Below, piece after piece: positions 38,084-46,664 of a stretch of 64,000 nt of DNA (the stretch's first letter is position 1; each line of letters opens with the position of its first letter). The notes under the pieces are model-generated. The model did no database searches. It was not told the DNA's origin and saw nothing but the letters and a program-made list of their open reading frames with translations. A program made the position numbers and the translations under genes. The DNA comes from Luteolibacter pohnpeiensis (GTDB lineage Bacteria > Verrucomicrobiota > Verrucomicrobiia > Verrucomicrobiales > Akkermansiaceae), in contig NZ_JAENIJ010000003.1 in NCBI RefSeq assembly GCF_016595435.1, positions 176,173 through 240,172 on the forward strand, given 5' to 3'.

Positions 38084-40483
38084 ATGGTTTCGCTATTCGT
38101 TTCAATCATGTGTAGCTTTGGCAGTAATTTTTTACCCTATGCTTACGGAGTGGTGCTGTTGCTAGGTGGGTGGTCGACTGGATGGGGGAACCCGGAAAGC
38201 GGTGGCAATCAATCAGGGCGATCAACACGATTTGCCATTTCGGATCTAAATCAGGATGGCTGGGATGACTTATGGCTTCATCTATTTCCGAAGGTCGACA
38301 TCACCCGGCCCGGTAATGACGACGATGGTGACGGGAAGTCGAATTACGAAGAGATGTTGGATTTCACAGATCCAGAACATGGCGATCTACCCATCCAGCA
38401 AGTGAAGGCGGAAGTTGCCTTGGAGATTCGTAAAGAGATTGCGGTTCAAAAAAGGGCAAGGGATCAGGAGAAACTCGGCAGGTTTCGCAAATTGCTCACG
38501 GAGCGAGGAGTGATGAAAAGCCTGGACGAAATTCCCCACTTGGGAAGAAAGGCTAAGGCTGCTGAAACAAGCGACGAATCCCGGGAAACGTCGTCGATCC
38601 ATTTGGTATGGCCCAGCACCATGCTCTGTTCCACGGGGGCACCTGTTGTTACGAAAATCATTGCCATGGAGCGCTTGTCCAATGGGCAAACTTTACTGGC
38701 TTGGCAGGGTGAACCAGGTGGACTATTCCGCGTCGAGTTTTCCGATGATTTGGTAGAATGGTATCCAGGTGCTGATTTTATGCCGGTCGTTGGCGATACC
38801 GGAACTTGGGGGCAATGGTCCCAGTCCAGCAAGCGCTTTTACCGAGTCGTTGAAACTGGCTATGCATCAGAAGTGGTTAGTGATGCGTCTGGCGGCGATG
38901 GAACCAGCACTTTCGGCGGAACCGTTGCCATCGATTCGCTATCGAACCAGGCGATCGTTACCACGAATCTACCCAGCGGCATGGGACCCGGATTGGTCGA
39001 GCTGATGATTGATGGAGAGCGGGTAGGCTATTGCAACCAGACAACTTCAAATACCTATACATATTCGATCAATCGATCCCTGGTCCGGTCAGGTTCCCAT
39101 TCGGTGTATGCGAGAATCGATTGCAGTTCCTATACAACTCCCGAAGATGGAGTCGACACATCGGCAACAGTGGTGCTGAGGACGCCTGAGGTGGCATTTA
39201 TCAATGATGATCCGGGTTTGACAGGAATTCGGGCAAGTGAAGATCAAATCAATGGAGGTGAACCGGGAGATCCGACTTCCACCGAGATATCTTTTGAGTT
39301 TTCCTATATCTCAAGTGGTGGTCAGCCTATGGATATAATACCCTACCATTTCACCATTTCGGATGAGTATGGCAATCCGGTGCGGCAACACAGTGGGGAG
39401 GAACCAGGGCCAGGGCCTGGGAAGATCACCTTTGAATGGGATGGAACGATGGATGACGGATCAACCGCGCCGGATGGGCCGTATAATGCTGACTTTTACC
39501 TATCAATTCCTGGTGATATTGGAAATTCCGAGCCGCTTCTGATTCGCAATGGTCCCACGCAGTTCAAACTCCTGGCTCTCGGAGAGACCTTGCTGGGAGC
39601 AGAGCGTACTATATATCGACCGGAGTGGTGGACTCAAATTTTAACCACAGGAGGCTCAACCTACGAGAGATCGTGGGGACCATGGACTCCGCTCGGCGCA
39701 GGGCCACAGGCATTGATTGGGGGACTACAAGACGGAATTGGTAAGGCTCCCCGCTGGAAAGTGAATTTTTGGCTGCCAGACAACAAATACAATGCCCAGC
39801 CGTGGGGAAGATACGGATCCCCAGCAGTTGATATTAAACTCGGAACCGCTTATAACGACTATGATATGGGTTTTCTTATTGGTCACGGTGTGGCTTCGTC
39901 AGGAGGTACTTATACCGATGTGCCGGGCCAGCAACATACCCTACCCCCGCAACACTATTTGCCGTTCATTGCGGATCGCGGAACTAGCCAGACTGTTTGG
40001 CTACAGAGCGGCACAAATCCTAAGTTCGGCTCAGGCAAACTGAAGTGGATGTATGTCATCAGCTGCAACTATCTGCGGGTTGCCGCCCACAATGGTTCGG
40101 GATTGCACGATATTTATGATGCGATGAAAAATGCCGGAACTCTCCAAATCGGCCCGGGCCTTCATATTCTCGGAAGTTTTACCACTTCAGTCGATATCGA
40201 CGGGAAATTCGGCGAGGCATTTTCGACGGCGGCCCTTCAGCAGGACAAGCAGGATTCCGAGATGACCTTAGTTAATGCACTTGATTACGCCTGGCTTCAT
40301 TCGGACAACAGCAAGACAAATAAGTCCAATGGAACGGTGAGTACGATCCGGAATGCCAGGTCAGTTTACTGGCCGGAATGCGAAGGAGATACCTTACCAG
40401 GAGTGAAATACGAAAGCTTCACCCAGCCAAATGGAGATGGCAATCAAATGCGATTAGATAAACACGATTCTTACTACGAATGA
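38084..40483 (+). CDS. Large secreted protein with Ca-binding repeat and possible clan-CD-like His/Cys module
   Basis: About 799 residues from the ATG at 38084 (alternative ATG 38108; a longer reading to 37997 is not export-compatible). After the signal region it has a thrombospondin-3-like calcium loop (GNDDDGDGKSNYEEML), a coiled basic region, an Ig/FlgD-like beta part (TFEWDGTMDDGSTAPDGPYNADFYL) and a C-terminal domain with GFLIGHGVA (H601) and, 60 residues on, YVISCNYLRV (C661). A His-Gly followed by hydrophobic strand-Ser-Cys pattern recalls caspase/gingipain-type clan-CD peptidases or DUF6345-type proteins. The activity is an inference. Base composition is lower in GC than neighbouring genes. 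The next gene overlaps by four bases. Confidence 0.6.
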   Translation: MVSLFVSIMCSFGSNFLPYAYGVVLLLGGWSTGWGNPESGGNQSGRSTRFAISDLNQDGWDDLWLHLFPKVDITRPGNDDDGDGKSNYEEMLDFTDPEHGDLPIQQVKAEVALEIRKEIAVQKRARDQEKLGRFRKLLTERGVMKSLDEIPHLGRKAKAAETSDESRETSSIHLVWPSTMLCSTGAPVVTKIIAMERLSNGQTLLAWQGEPGGLFRVEFSDDLVEWYPGADFMPVVGDTGTWGQWSQSSKRFYRVVETGYASEVVSDASGGDGTSTFGGTVAIDSLSNQAIVTTNLPSGMGPGLVELMIDGERVGYCNQTTSNTYTYSINRSLVRSGSHSVYARIDCSSYTTPEDGVDTSATVVLRTPEVAFINDDPGLTGIRASEDQINGGEPGDPTSTEISFEFSYISSGGQPMDIIPYHFTISDEYGNPVRQHSGEEPGPGPGKITFEWDGTMDDGSTAPDGPYNADFYLSIPGDIGNSEPLLIRNGPTQFKLLALGETLLGAERTIYRPEWWTQILTTGGSTYERSWGPWTPLGAGPQALIGGLQDGIGKAPRWKVNFWLPDNKYNAQPWGRYGSPAVDIKLGTAYNDYDMGFLIGHGVASSGGTYTDVPGQQHTLPPQHYLPFIADRGTSQTVWLQSGTNPKFGSGKLKWMYVISCNYLRVAAHNGSGLHDIYDAMKNAGTLQIGPGLHILGSFTTSVDIDGKFGEAFSTAALQQDKQDSEMTLVNALDYAWLHSDNSKTNKSNGTVSTIRNARSVYWPECEGDTLPGVKYESFTQPNGDGNQMRLDKHDSYYE

Positions 40484-41553
40484 AAATCTACATCTTCTTG
40501 TTACTATGCTTGTGCATGGTTCCATTGCATGCCGAAGAAATCCGCTTTTCCAAAGTTCCCGAAAGGTTGATGGGGCACCGGGGGATTGCAACATTCGGAG
40601 ACATCACTTGGAGTGCAGATAGCAAATGGTTCCATCAGAAAGCTCCGGTCTGTGTGCACGGAGAACGTCCCATGGACTTTTCCAAGTTCAAGGAAGTTGC
40701 GGAAGCATACCACATGAAGCCAATCCCGGAATCTGAGTTTCAGAAATTCTATGGCACGATCAAACAAGGGGGATTTTGTTATGGAGATCGAATTTCGAAA
40801 GGTCGGCAGATAATCGGCGGGAACCCAAATATTCGCATGATTGATGTCGAAGTCGCTAAATACGATTCATACGAAAGGGATGAACATCAAAGGCCTATTG
40901 TGAAGCCTCTGCCGAGCAAGGAAGAGGGGATGAAGATTGCGCGTGAGTGGATGGCAAAGCTTGGAATTGATGAGAATGAGTTTTACCGACACGGTGATGG
41001 CCCGGATGGATTTGATGTCCTCTGTCGCGTCGATTATTCCTCAATGTATGCATACGGGACTAAAGTTGAAAAAAAATATAAGTATGGAATGACTCTCAAC
41101 ATTGCACAGCAGATTGGCGGTCTACCAGCAGTCTGGCATGGCTTTGGAGGTTCGCTGGCATGCTCAATTGGAGATGGTGGGGAGTTTTGTAAATTCGCTG
41201 GTACTCTGCGCGGTTGGAAGAAAATCGGAGATTACGAAGTGCTGAACCGGGAAGAGGTGACTACCGCGTTGAAGGAGCATTTCGTTTGGTCACAATGGGG
41301 ATTTGAGTGCGACCGGATCGAAATTACCAAAGTTGACCTTGGCGCTTATCATGCAAGGAGCGATGAGATCCCCAAAGATTTTCCATTGATGTATACTTTG
41401 ACCTGCAAGATCCATGGAGGAGAGCGCGATGGCATTGAGACTGAACTTTTCATTCCTGCTCTGCGGCAGCATCGCCAAGCCTATGGTCCATTCAAAGGTT
41501 CTCATCAATTTGAGCCGGACGAGAAACAGCTAGCGGATCCTGATTCGTTTTAG
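40480..41553 (+). CDS. Secreted partner protein of the preceding large protein, unknown family
   Basis: A 357-residue exported protein (signal peptide MKIYIFLLLCLCMVPLHAEE). The start overlaps the stop of the preceding gene by four bases (ATGA), so the two are translated together. It has six to seven cysteines, several tyrosine/aspartate-rich stretches, a central EEGMKIAREWMAKLGIDENEFY helix and an internal repeat-free globular body. I recognise no domain. Function may be to bind, chaperone or inhibit the partner; that is speculation. Confidence 0.6.
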   Translation: MKIYIFLLLCLCMVPLHAEEIRFSKVPERLMGHRGIATFGDITWSADSKWFHQKAPVCVHGERPMDFSKFKEVAEAYHMKPIPESEFQKFYGTIKQGGFCYGDRISKGRQIIGGNPNIRMIDVEVAKYDSYERDEHQRPIVKPLPSKEEGMKIAREWMAKLGIDENEFYRHGDGPDGFDVLCRVDYSSMYAYGTKVEKKYKYGMTLNIAQQIGGLPAVWHGFGGSLACSIGDGGEFCKFAGTLRGWKKIGDYEVLNREEVTTALKEHFVWSQWGFECDRIEITKVDLGAYHARSDEIPKDFPLMYTLTCKIHGGERDGIETELFIPALRQHRQAYGPFKGSHQFEPDEKQLADPDSF

Positions 41554-41576
41554 CAGAAACCTACGTAACGGGTTTT

Positions 41577-44270
41577 TCAGTCCTTCCAGATCAGTCTCAG
41601 TGAATCCAGGCGGATTCTTGGTTTGCTGATGAGGGCGATCGATTCGTCGCGGGTTTTGTGCAATGCGTCGATTTCCTTGCTGGAAACGGTGGAATTGCGC
41701 ACCGCCAGATCCTGCAGTCGGAGAATCGCGGCCTCAAGTGACTCCTTGGAGAGTTTGTCGGCTTTTTGCGTGAGTGGAGCAGCTTGCTTTTGCGCGAGCT
41801 GTTCCGCTGCGGCGAGCATTTTCGGGAAGAGCGTGTTTCTGAAAGTCTCCTGAGAAACCAGTTTGCGGGCGTCACCGGGTTGAAGGAGAGCTGTGGGCAG
41901 TTGTTGTGTTACCTCAGCTCCCTGATGATCCACCAGAATCCGAATGAGGGTGGGGGGAAGGAAGCGATCCAGATGCAATCGTTTTGGAGCAACGACTTCC
42001 AACACAAAGGCACATTCAAGGATCACAGATTTGCCTTTGCCGGATTTCCATCGAGCAAAGGAAGCATTGCCGGCAGGGCTGTCTAACAACTGATCCAGCG
42101 CCCCGAGGAACATCGGGTGATCAGGCGTGAGCATCGCCAGATCTTCACGAGCCAGTGCGATGTTTCGATCAAAGGTCGCGGAGAGACCGTCTTCCGGTAG
42201 ATCGGCAAATGCCTCGCTTTGGCGCTGCCCCCGATTGAAGTGATGGCTGCGATGGGATAAATCAGAGACGTCCAGACCGAGGAAATCGAACAGACGGAGC
42301 ACAAATTTCTCAAACCGGATGTTCGAGTCGGATGATTCGATCGCTTGGCGCAGATGCTTTGCTTTTTCCGCCGGAGGGGCACCAAGTTCTAACAAAAGAT
42401 CGTGACCGGTGGCGAGTTGTCGCGTGATGGATGCTTTGAAGTCCTGGCTGCGTTTGAGGAATGCCGGTAGCTGCTGGATGTCTTCCAGTTCTTCAAGCTC
42501 AGGGAGCAGGGTGGTGGCGAGCGTGGTCGCGCCTTTGAGTGGTGCGGAAAAAGCATCGAGGCCTTCATGAAGCCAGCGCGCCTGGAATTCGGACTTACTA
42601 TGTTCGCCGTAGGGAATGTGAATGTGGATGTCGCCGGTTTGGCCGATGCGATCGAGTCGGCCGATACGTTGTTCTAACAATTCCGGATCGCGTGGCAGAC
42701 CGAACAGGACGAGTTGGCGGGCGAATTGGAAATTGCGCCCTTCGCTGCCGATCTCCGAGCAGATGAGAATGCGCGCACCCTCCGGGTCTGCAAACCAGGC
42801 GGCATTCCGGTCGCGCTGAAGAAGTGTTAGATCTTCGTGGAAGAGTGCGGATTCGACCTGGATTTCCGCCAGCAACTTTTCTTGGACCGCCATTGCCGCC
42901 TCTGGGGAGCTGGTGATGAGCAGAACTTTTTCCTGTTCTGGCAAATCCCGCATGAGCTGGGCGAGCCAGGTGTAGGGCGAGGCACCTTTTGCGAGTGGAT
43001 GGAGGTGAGGGATGCGCTTTGGAAATCCTTTCAAGCGCTCGCGGGTGTTGCGGAACAGGACGCGTCCCGTTCCGAAGGTGTCGACCAGATCCGCGATCAG
43101 CACTGAGCGGGCGGATTCATTGCCAGCTCGGAGCGATGCAAGTTGTTCCGCCACGCGCGGTGAGTCCGCGGCGAAATGATCCATGGAATCCGGGATGGTG
43201 CCGGATTTTAAGGCGACCACCGCATCGGCGAGTGGGGTGTACGATTCCGCTTCGGCAAGGAATGCATCCAGATCCGGGTAACGATCAGGATCTAACAGCC
43301 GCAAACGTGCGAAGTGTCCGGCTGGTCCGAGCTGTTGGGGCGTGGCGGTTAGAAGCAGCAGGCTTGGAATGCTTTCGGCCAGTGATTGGACCATTTCATA
43401 CCCCGGCGATGCCGCTTCCGGGGACCAGGCGAGGTGATGGGCTTCATCCACGATCAGCAGATCAAATCCTGCGGATTTTGCCTGCTCGGCCCGATCCGGA
43501 TGGGACGCTAGGAAATCGGTTGCGGCGAGGATCAGTTGGGAATCCAGAAACGGATTGCTGAGCGGATCATGGGTCTCGATGGATTCGCAGCGAGGTTCGT
43601 CGAAGAGCGCGAACAACAGGTTGAATCGGCGCAGCAGCTCAACAAACCATTGGTGAACCAAGGGCTCGGGAACCAGAATGAGCACTCGGTCCGCACGACC
43701 TGTTAGATGGAGCCCGTGAAGGATGAGGCATGCCTCGATGGTTTTGCCCAAGCCTACTTCGTCTGCGAGGAGAACCCGCGGATGCACCCGGCCTGCAACT
43801 TCAGAGACAATGGCGAGCTGGTGGGGGATGAGATCGATTCGGGCACCGGTAAATCCGCGGGCTGGTGATTGACGCACATGGCTGTTCCACTCAAGCGCCT
43901 GCAGACGTTGATCAAAGTCGCGCGGGTGATCGGTCAATCCGGCTAGCAGACGTTTTTCAGGGCGGATGAAAGTCAGTGAATCCAGCAGCTCGGTTTCTTC
44001 CAAAACCTCGGACTCGCCGTGGTAAGTTAGAATTTCATCTCCGGTGACTTTGGTGACGCTGAATGTAGTGCCATCGCGCCCGGAAATCAGATCACCTGGA
44101 GCAAACTGGACTCGGACGAGCGGTGCGGTTTCCAACGCATAAATCCGGGTTTCCTCTGCGGCTGGATAGCGCATTTCGACTCGGTCGCCATCCAGTGATT
44201 TGACGAGGCCGAGGCCGAGGGCGGGTTCGGAAGTGGAAATCCAACGTTGTCCGGGTGAGGGGCGATGCAT
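41577..44270 (-). CDS. rapA: RapA-like RNA-polymerase-associated SNF2 ATPase
   Basis: An 897-residue Swi2/Snf2 ATPase that recycles RNA polymerase by releasing it from stalled complexes. N-terminal tandem Tudor-like KOW region (residues 1-110, starting GQRWISTSEPALGLGLVKSL), then Walker A ADEVGLGKTIEACLIL, DEAH box LIVDEAHHLAW, and helicase C with EIGSEGRNFQFARQLVLFGLP and EQRIGRLDRIGQTGDIHIHIP. The C-terminal third (residues 560-897) is RapA-specific. Two octamers TGTTAGAA lie at 42387 and 42672. It stands alone and converges on the 357-residue gene. Confidence 0.93.
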   Translation of the reverse strand: MHRPSPGQRWISTSEPALGLGLVKSLDGDRVEMRYPAAEETRIYALETAPLVRVQFAPGDLISGRDGTTFSVTKVTGDEILTYHGESEVLEETELLDSLTFIRPEKRLLAGLTDHPRDFDQRLQALEWNSHVRQSPARGFTGARIDLIPHQLAIVSEVAGRVHPRVLLADEVGLGKTIEACLILHGLHLTGRADRVLILVPEPLVHQWFVELLRRFNLLFALFDEPRCESIETHDPLSNPFLDSQLILAATDFLASHPDRAEQAKSAGFDLLIVDEAHHLAWSPEAASPGYEMVQSLAESIPSLLLLTATPQQLGPAGHFARLRLLDPDRYPDLDAFLAEAESYTPLADAVVALKSGTIPDSMDHFAADSPRVAEQLASLRAGNESARSVLIADLVDTFGTGRVLFRNTRERLKGFPKRIPHLHPLAKGASPYTWLAQLMRDLPEQEKVLLITSSPEAAMAVQEKLLAEIQVESALFHEDLTLLQRDRNAAWFADPEGARILICSEIGSEGRNFQFARQLVLFGLPRDPELLEQRIGRLDRIGQTGDIHIHIPYGEHSKSEFQARWLHEGLDAFSAPLKGATTLATTLLPELEELEDIQQLPAFLKRSQDFKASITRQLATGHDLLLELGAPPAEKAKHLRQAIESSDSNIRFEKFVLRLFDFLGLDVSDLSHRSHHFNRGQRQSEAFADLPEDGLSATFDRNIALAREDLAMLTPDHPMFLGALDQLLDSPAGNASFARWKSGKGKSVILECAFVLEVVAPKRLHLDRFLPPTLIRILVDHQGAEVTQQLPTALLQPGDARKLVSQETFRNTLFPKMLAAAEQLAQKQAAPLTQKADKLSKESLEAAILRLQDLAVRNSTVSSKEIDALHKTRDESIALISKPRIRLDSLRLIWKD

Positions 44271-44426
44271 GGGAGCGACCGTCTTCGGGGATGTTGGCGA
44301 GCAATGAAAGGTTTTTTACCTGCTGTTTGCGCTGGCTTCATTTAGCGTTCGGGCGGGAGCCGGATTTGGAGCTACTTTGGTGACGTAAATGCCATGCTGG
44401 AATATTAGTTTGAAATTAATGCGGAT

Positions 44427-44444
44427 TCTGATTGTAGAATCAGA
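44427..44444. promoter_or_regulatory. Palindrome upstream of the PI-PLC gene
   Basis: TCTGATT and AATCAGA are separated by four bases, a perfect inverted repeat 28 bases before the start codon, in an AT-rich 200-base gap between two divergent genes. It could be an operator for either gene. Confidence 0.4.
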
Positions 44445-44471
44445 GTTGCTTGCTCAACCTTACACAAATCC

Positions 44472-46238
44472 ATGAATATCAATCTGTCGAAAGTATTGGG
44501 AATGCTGTTGATATTGACGGCTTCCGCCTCCGCTGCCGGTAACAATTGGATGACTTCCTTGAACGGATCGCTTCCGATTTCACAGTTTTCGATCCCGGGA
44601 ACCCACGATACCGGAGCGAGATATGAGTCTTTTCCCGGAACGGCTAAGTGCCAGGACCTGACCATTCCAGAGCAATTGAATGCCGGCATCCGTTTTTTGG
44701 ACATTCGTTGCAGGCATATTGATGATGCGTTCACGATCCATCACGGCTCGGTTTACCAAAACCTCAACTTCGCGGATGTCCTGAATTCCACGATCTCGTT
44801 TCTCACGGCGAATCCGGGTGAAACCGTCATCATGAGCGTGAAAGAAGAATACACTTCTTCCAATACGACGCGTTCATTTGAGGCGACGTTCGATGCGTAT
44901 GTGGCACAGAATCCGGGCGTCTGGTTGTTGGGTTCAAATATCCCGACGCTGAGTGCGGCTCGTGGCAAGATTGTGCTGTTCCGGCGTTTCGGTGCATCCA
45001 GCTTGCCGAAAGGGATCGATGCCTCAAATTTTCCGGATGACACCACTTTTAGCACCGGGGGGACCTTGCGCGTGCAGGATCACTACAACGTCTCAAGCAA
45101 TACCGATAAGTGGAATCAGATTAAGGCGATCTTGAACGAGGCTCGCTACGGCGGACCGAATACGCTCTATGTCAATTTTTCGAGTGGTGTGAACACCAGC
45201 TTTCTGGGAATTCCGAGCATCACCACGGTCTCGAACAGCATCAATCCGCAGCTGACGACCTTCTTCAATGATAACCCGAGCGGGAGATTTGGCGCGATCT
45301 TGATGGACTTCGCCAACGCGGATCGGGCGAGCATGATTTATAATACCAATGCTCCGTCCGGAAGAGCCGTGGCGCATCCTGCCTACTTCATGATCGTGAA
45401 CCGCAACAGCGGCAAGGCGATCGATTTGATCAGTGGAAACACATCAAACGGTGCCCAGGTGAATCAGTGGACTTACGATTACAATGGACCGAATCAACGG
45501 TGGGCACTCGCGCCCACGGAGAATGGCGATCACTTCCGGATCAGTTCATGGGTGAGTGGCAAGTGCGCCTGCATTGAATCGGACTCTACAAGCGCCGGAG
45601 CATTGTTGCATGCCTACGACTACACGGGAAACAATCCCGGTCAGCAATTTGATTTGGTCGATGCTGGCAATGGCTACTATAAGATTCGTAATGTGAACAG
45701 CGGCCTGGTGCTTGAAGTGGTAGGGGCGGGCACTGCCAATAACGATCGTATCCAGCAGAGTGCCGATGTTGGATCGAATAACCAGCAATGGCGTTTGCAG
45801 CCATGGGGGGACTACTTTGTTAGGGCTTCAACCGGGAAATACGTTTGCATTGAAAACTCCGGGAACAGTGATGGTGACCGCATCGTTCAATATTCCTGGG
45901 AAAACAATCCTTGGTTCAAGTGGAGACTGGAAGGGACAACGAATGGCTATATGAAGGCCTCCAGCTTGAATGCCCTGACACGGGTGATCAGCATGGCCAA
46001 TGCGTCTACGGTCAATGGGGAGGATTGCCAGTTATATAGCTATAGTACTTCCAATCTAACAAACCAACAATTGCGCATCGCACCCAAGACGAACGGGACG
46101 TTCAAATTCTACTTCGTTCACGATGGCAAAGCATGGGACATTCCCGGTGGTCAGACCGGCAATTTAGTCCCGCTGGAACAATACACGGACAATGCGAATG
46201 CTTGGCAAGATTTCCAGCTAGAACGTCTGGTGCCCTGA
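44472..46238 (+). CDS. Secreted phosphatidylinositol-specific phospholipase C with ricin-type lectin domains
   Basis: A 588-residue exported enzyme (signal peptide MNINLSKVLGMLLILTASASA). The PI-PLC X domain covers residues 25-300: the first catalytic histidine lies in FSIPGTHDTGARYESF and the second in IHHGSVYQNLNF; RFLDIRCR and IVLFRRFGASS follow the Bacillus-type fold. Residues 310-588 hold two or more ricin B beta-trefoil units with the QxW-type repeats NQRWAL, NNQQWRL and PGQQFDL. Substrate is probably phosphatidylinositol or GPI anchors, with the lectin targeting glycans. The layout matches known bacterial toxins or scavenging enzymes; which is unknown. Confidence 0.9.
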   Translation: MNINLSKVLGMLLILTASASAAGNNWMTSLNGSLPISQFSIPGTHDTGARYESFPGTAKCQDLTIPEQLNAGIRFLDIRCRHIDDAFTIHHGSVYQNLNFADVLNSTISFLTANPGETVIMSVKEEYTSSNTTRSFEATFDAYVAQNPGVWLLGSNIPTLSAARGKIVLFRRFGASSLPKGIDASNFPDDTTFSTGGTLRVQDHYNVSSNTDKWNQIKAILNEARYGGPNTLYVNFSSGVNTSFLGIPSITTVSNSINPQLTTFFNDNPSGRFGAILMDFANADRASMIYNTNAPSGRAVAHPAYFMIVNRNSGKAIDLISGNTSNGAQVNQWTYDYNGPNQRWALAPTENGDHFRISSWVSGKCACIESDSTSAGALLHAYDYTGNNPGQQFDLVDAGNGYYKIRNVNSGLVLEVVGAGTANNDRIQQSADVGSNNQQWRLQPWGDYFVRASTGKYVCIENSGNSDGDRIVQYSWENNPWFKWRLEGTTNGYMKASSLNALTRVISMANASTVNGEDCQLYSYSTSNLTNQQLRIAPKTNGTFKFYFVHDGKAWDIPGGQTGNLVPLEQYTDNANAWQDFQLERLVP

Positions 46239-46260
46239 TCTTTAGAACCCGTCTCAAGCG

Positions 46261-46650
46261 ATGAAGCCGGAAAAGGAGTCAACTGACGTTGCAGAATGTT
46301 TTCATTCCGTTCATCAGATTTGGTATCATCAATTGGGGCGGAAAAGTTTCTTCGCGATTCTGATCATGGGAGGATTCAGCGGTCTGGCGTATTGGCTCGG
46401 TGCAGAATGGGTGGGAGCAATGGGTTTCTTCATCGTTTGCTTCACCATCGCCATCCCGCAAATCATCAGGATCCAAAACGCCTACACAGATCAGCTTTGC
46501 CCATCATGTGGCAGAGCGGTGGGGAGAATTGATCATTCGGGCACCCAAGTGATTTTGGCATGCAGGCATTGTGGGAAGAGAACGCCAACGGATTGCTCCA
46601 TCCCATACCTCGGTGCTCCTCCTTCGAAATTCATTCCGAAAGGAAAGTGA
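46261..46650 (+). CDS. Small membrane protein with zinc ribbon
   Basis: A 129-residue protein with a cytoplasmic N-terminus, two membrane helices (SFFAILIMGGFSGLAYWLG and VGAMGFFIVCFTIAIPQII) and a C-terminal zinc ribbon (CPSCGRAVG ... CRHCGKR). It starts 22 bases after the phospholipase gene and could be cotranscribed. No function is known to me. Confidence 0.7.
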   Translation: MKPEKESTDVAECFHSVHQIWYHQLGRKSFFAILIMGGFSGLAYWLGAEWVGAMGFFIVCFTIAIPQIIRIQNAYTDQLCPSCGRAVGRIDHSGTQVILACRHCGKRTPTDCSIPYLGAPPSKFIPKGK

Positions 46651-46664
46651 TTACCGTAACAGAA

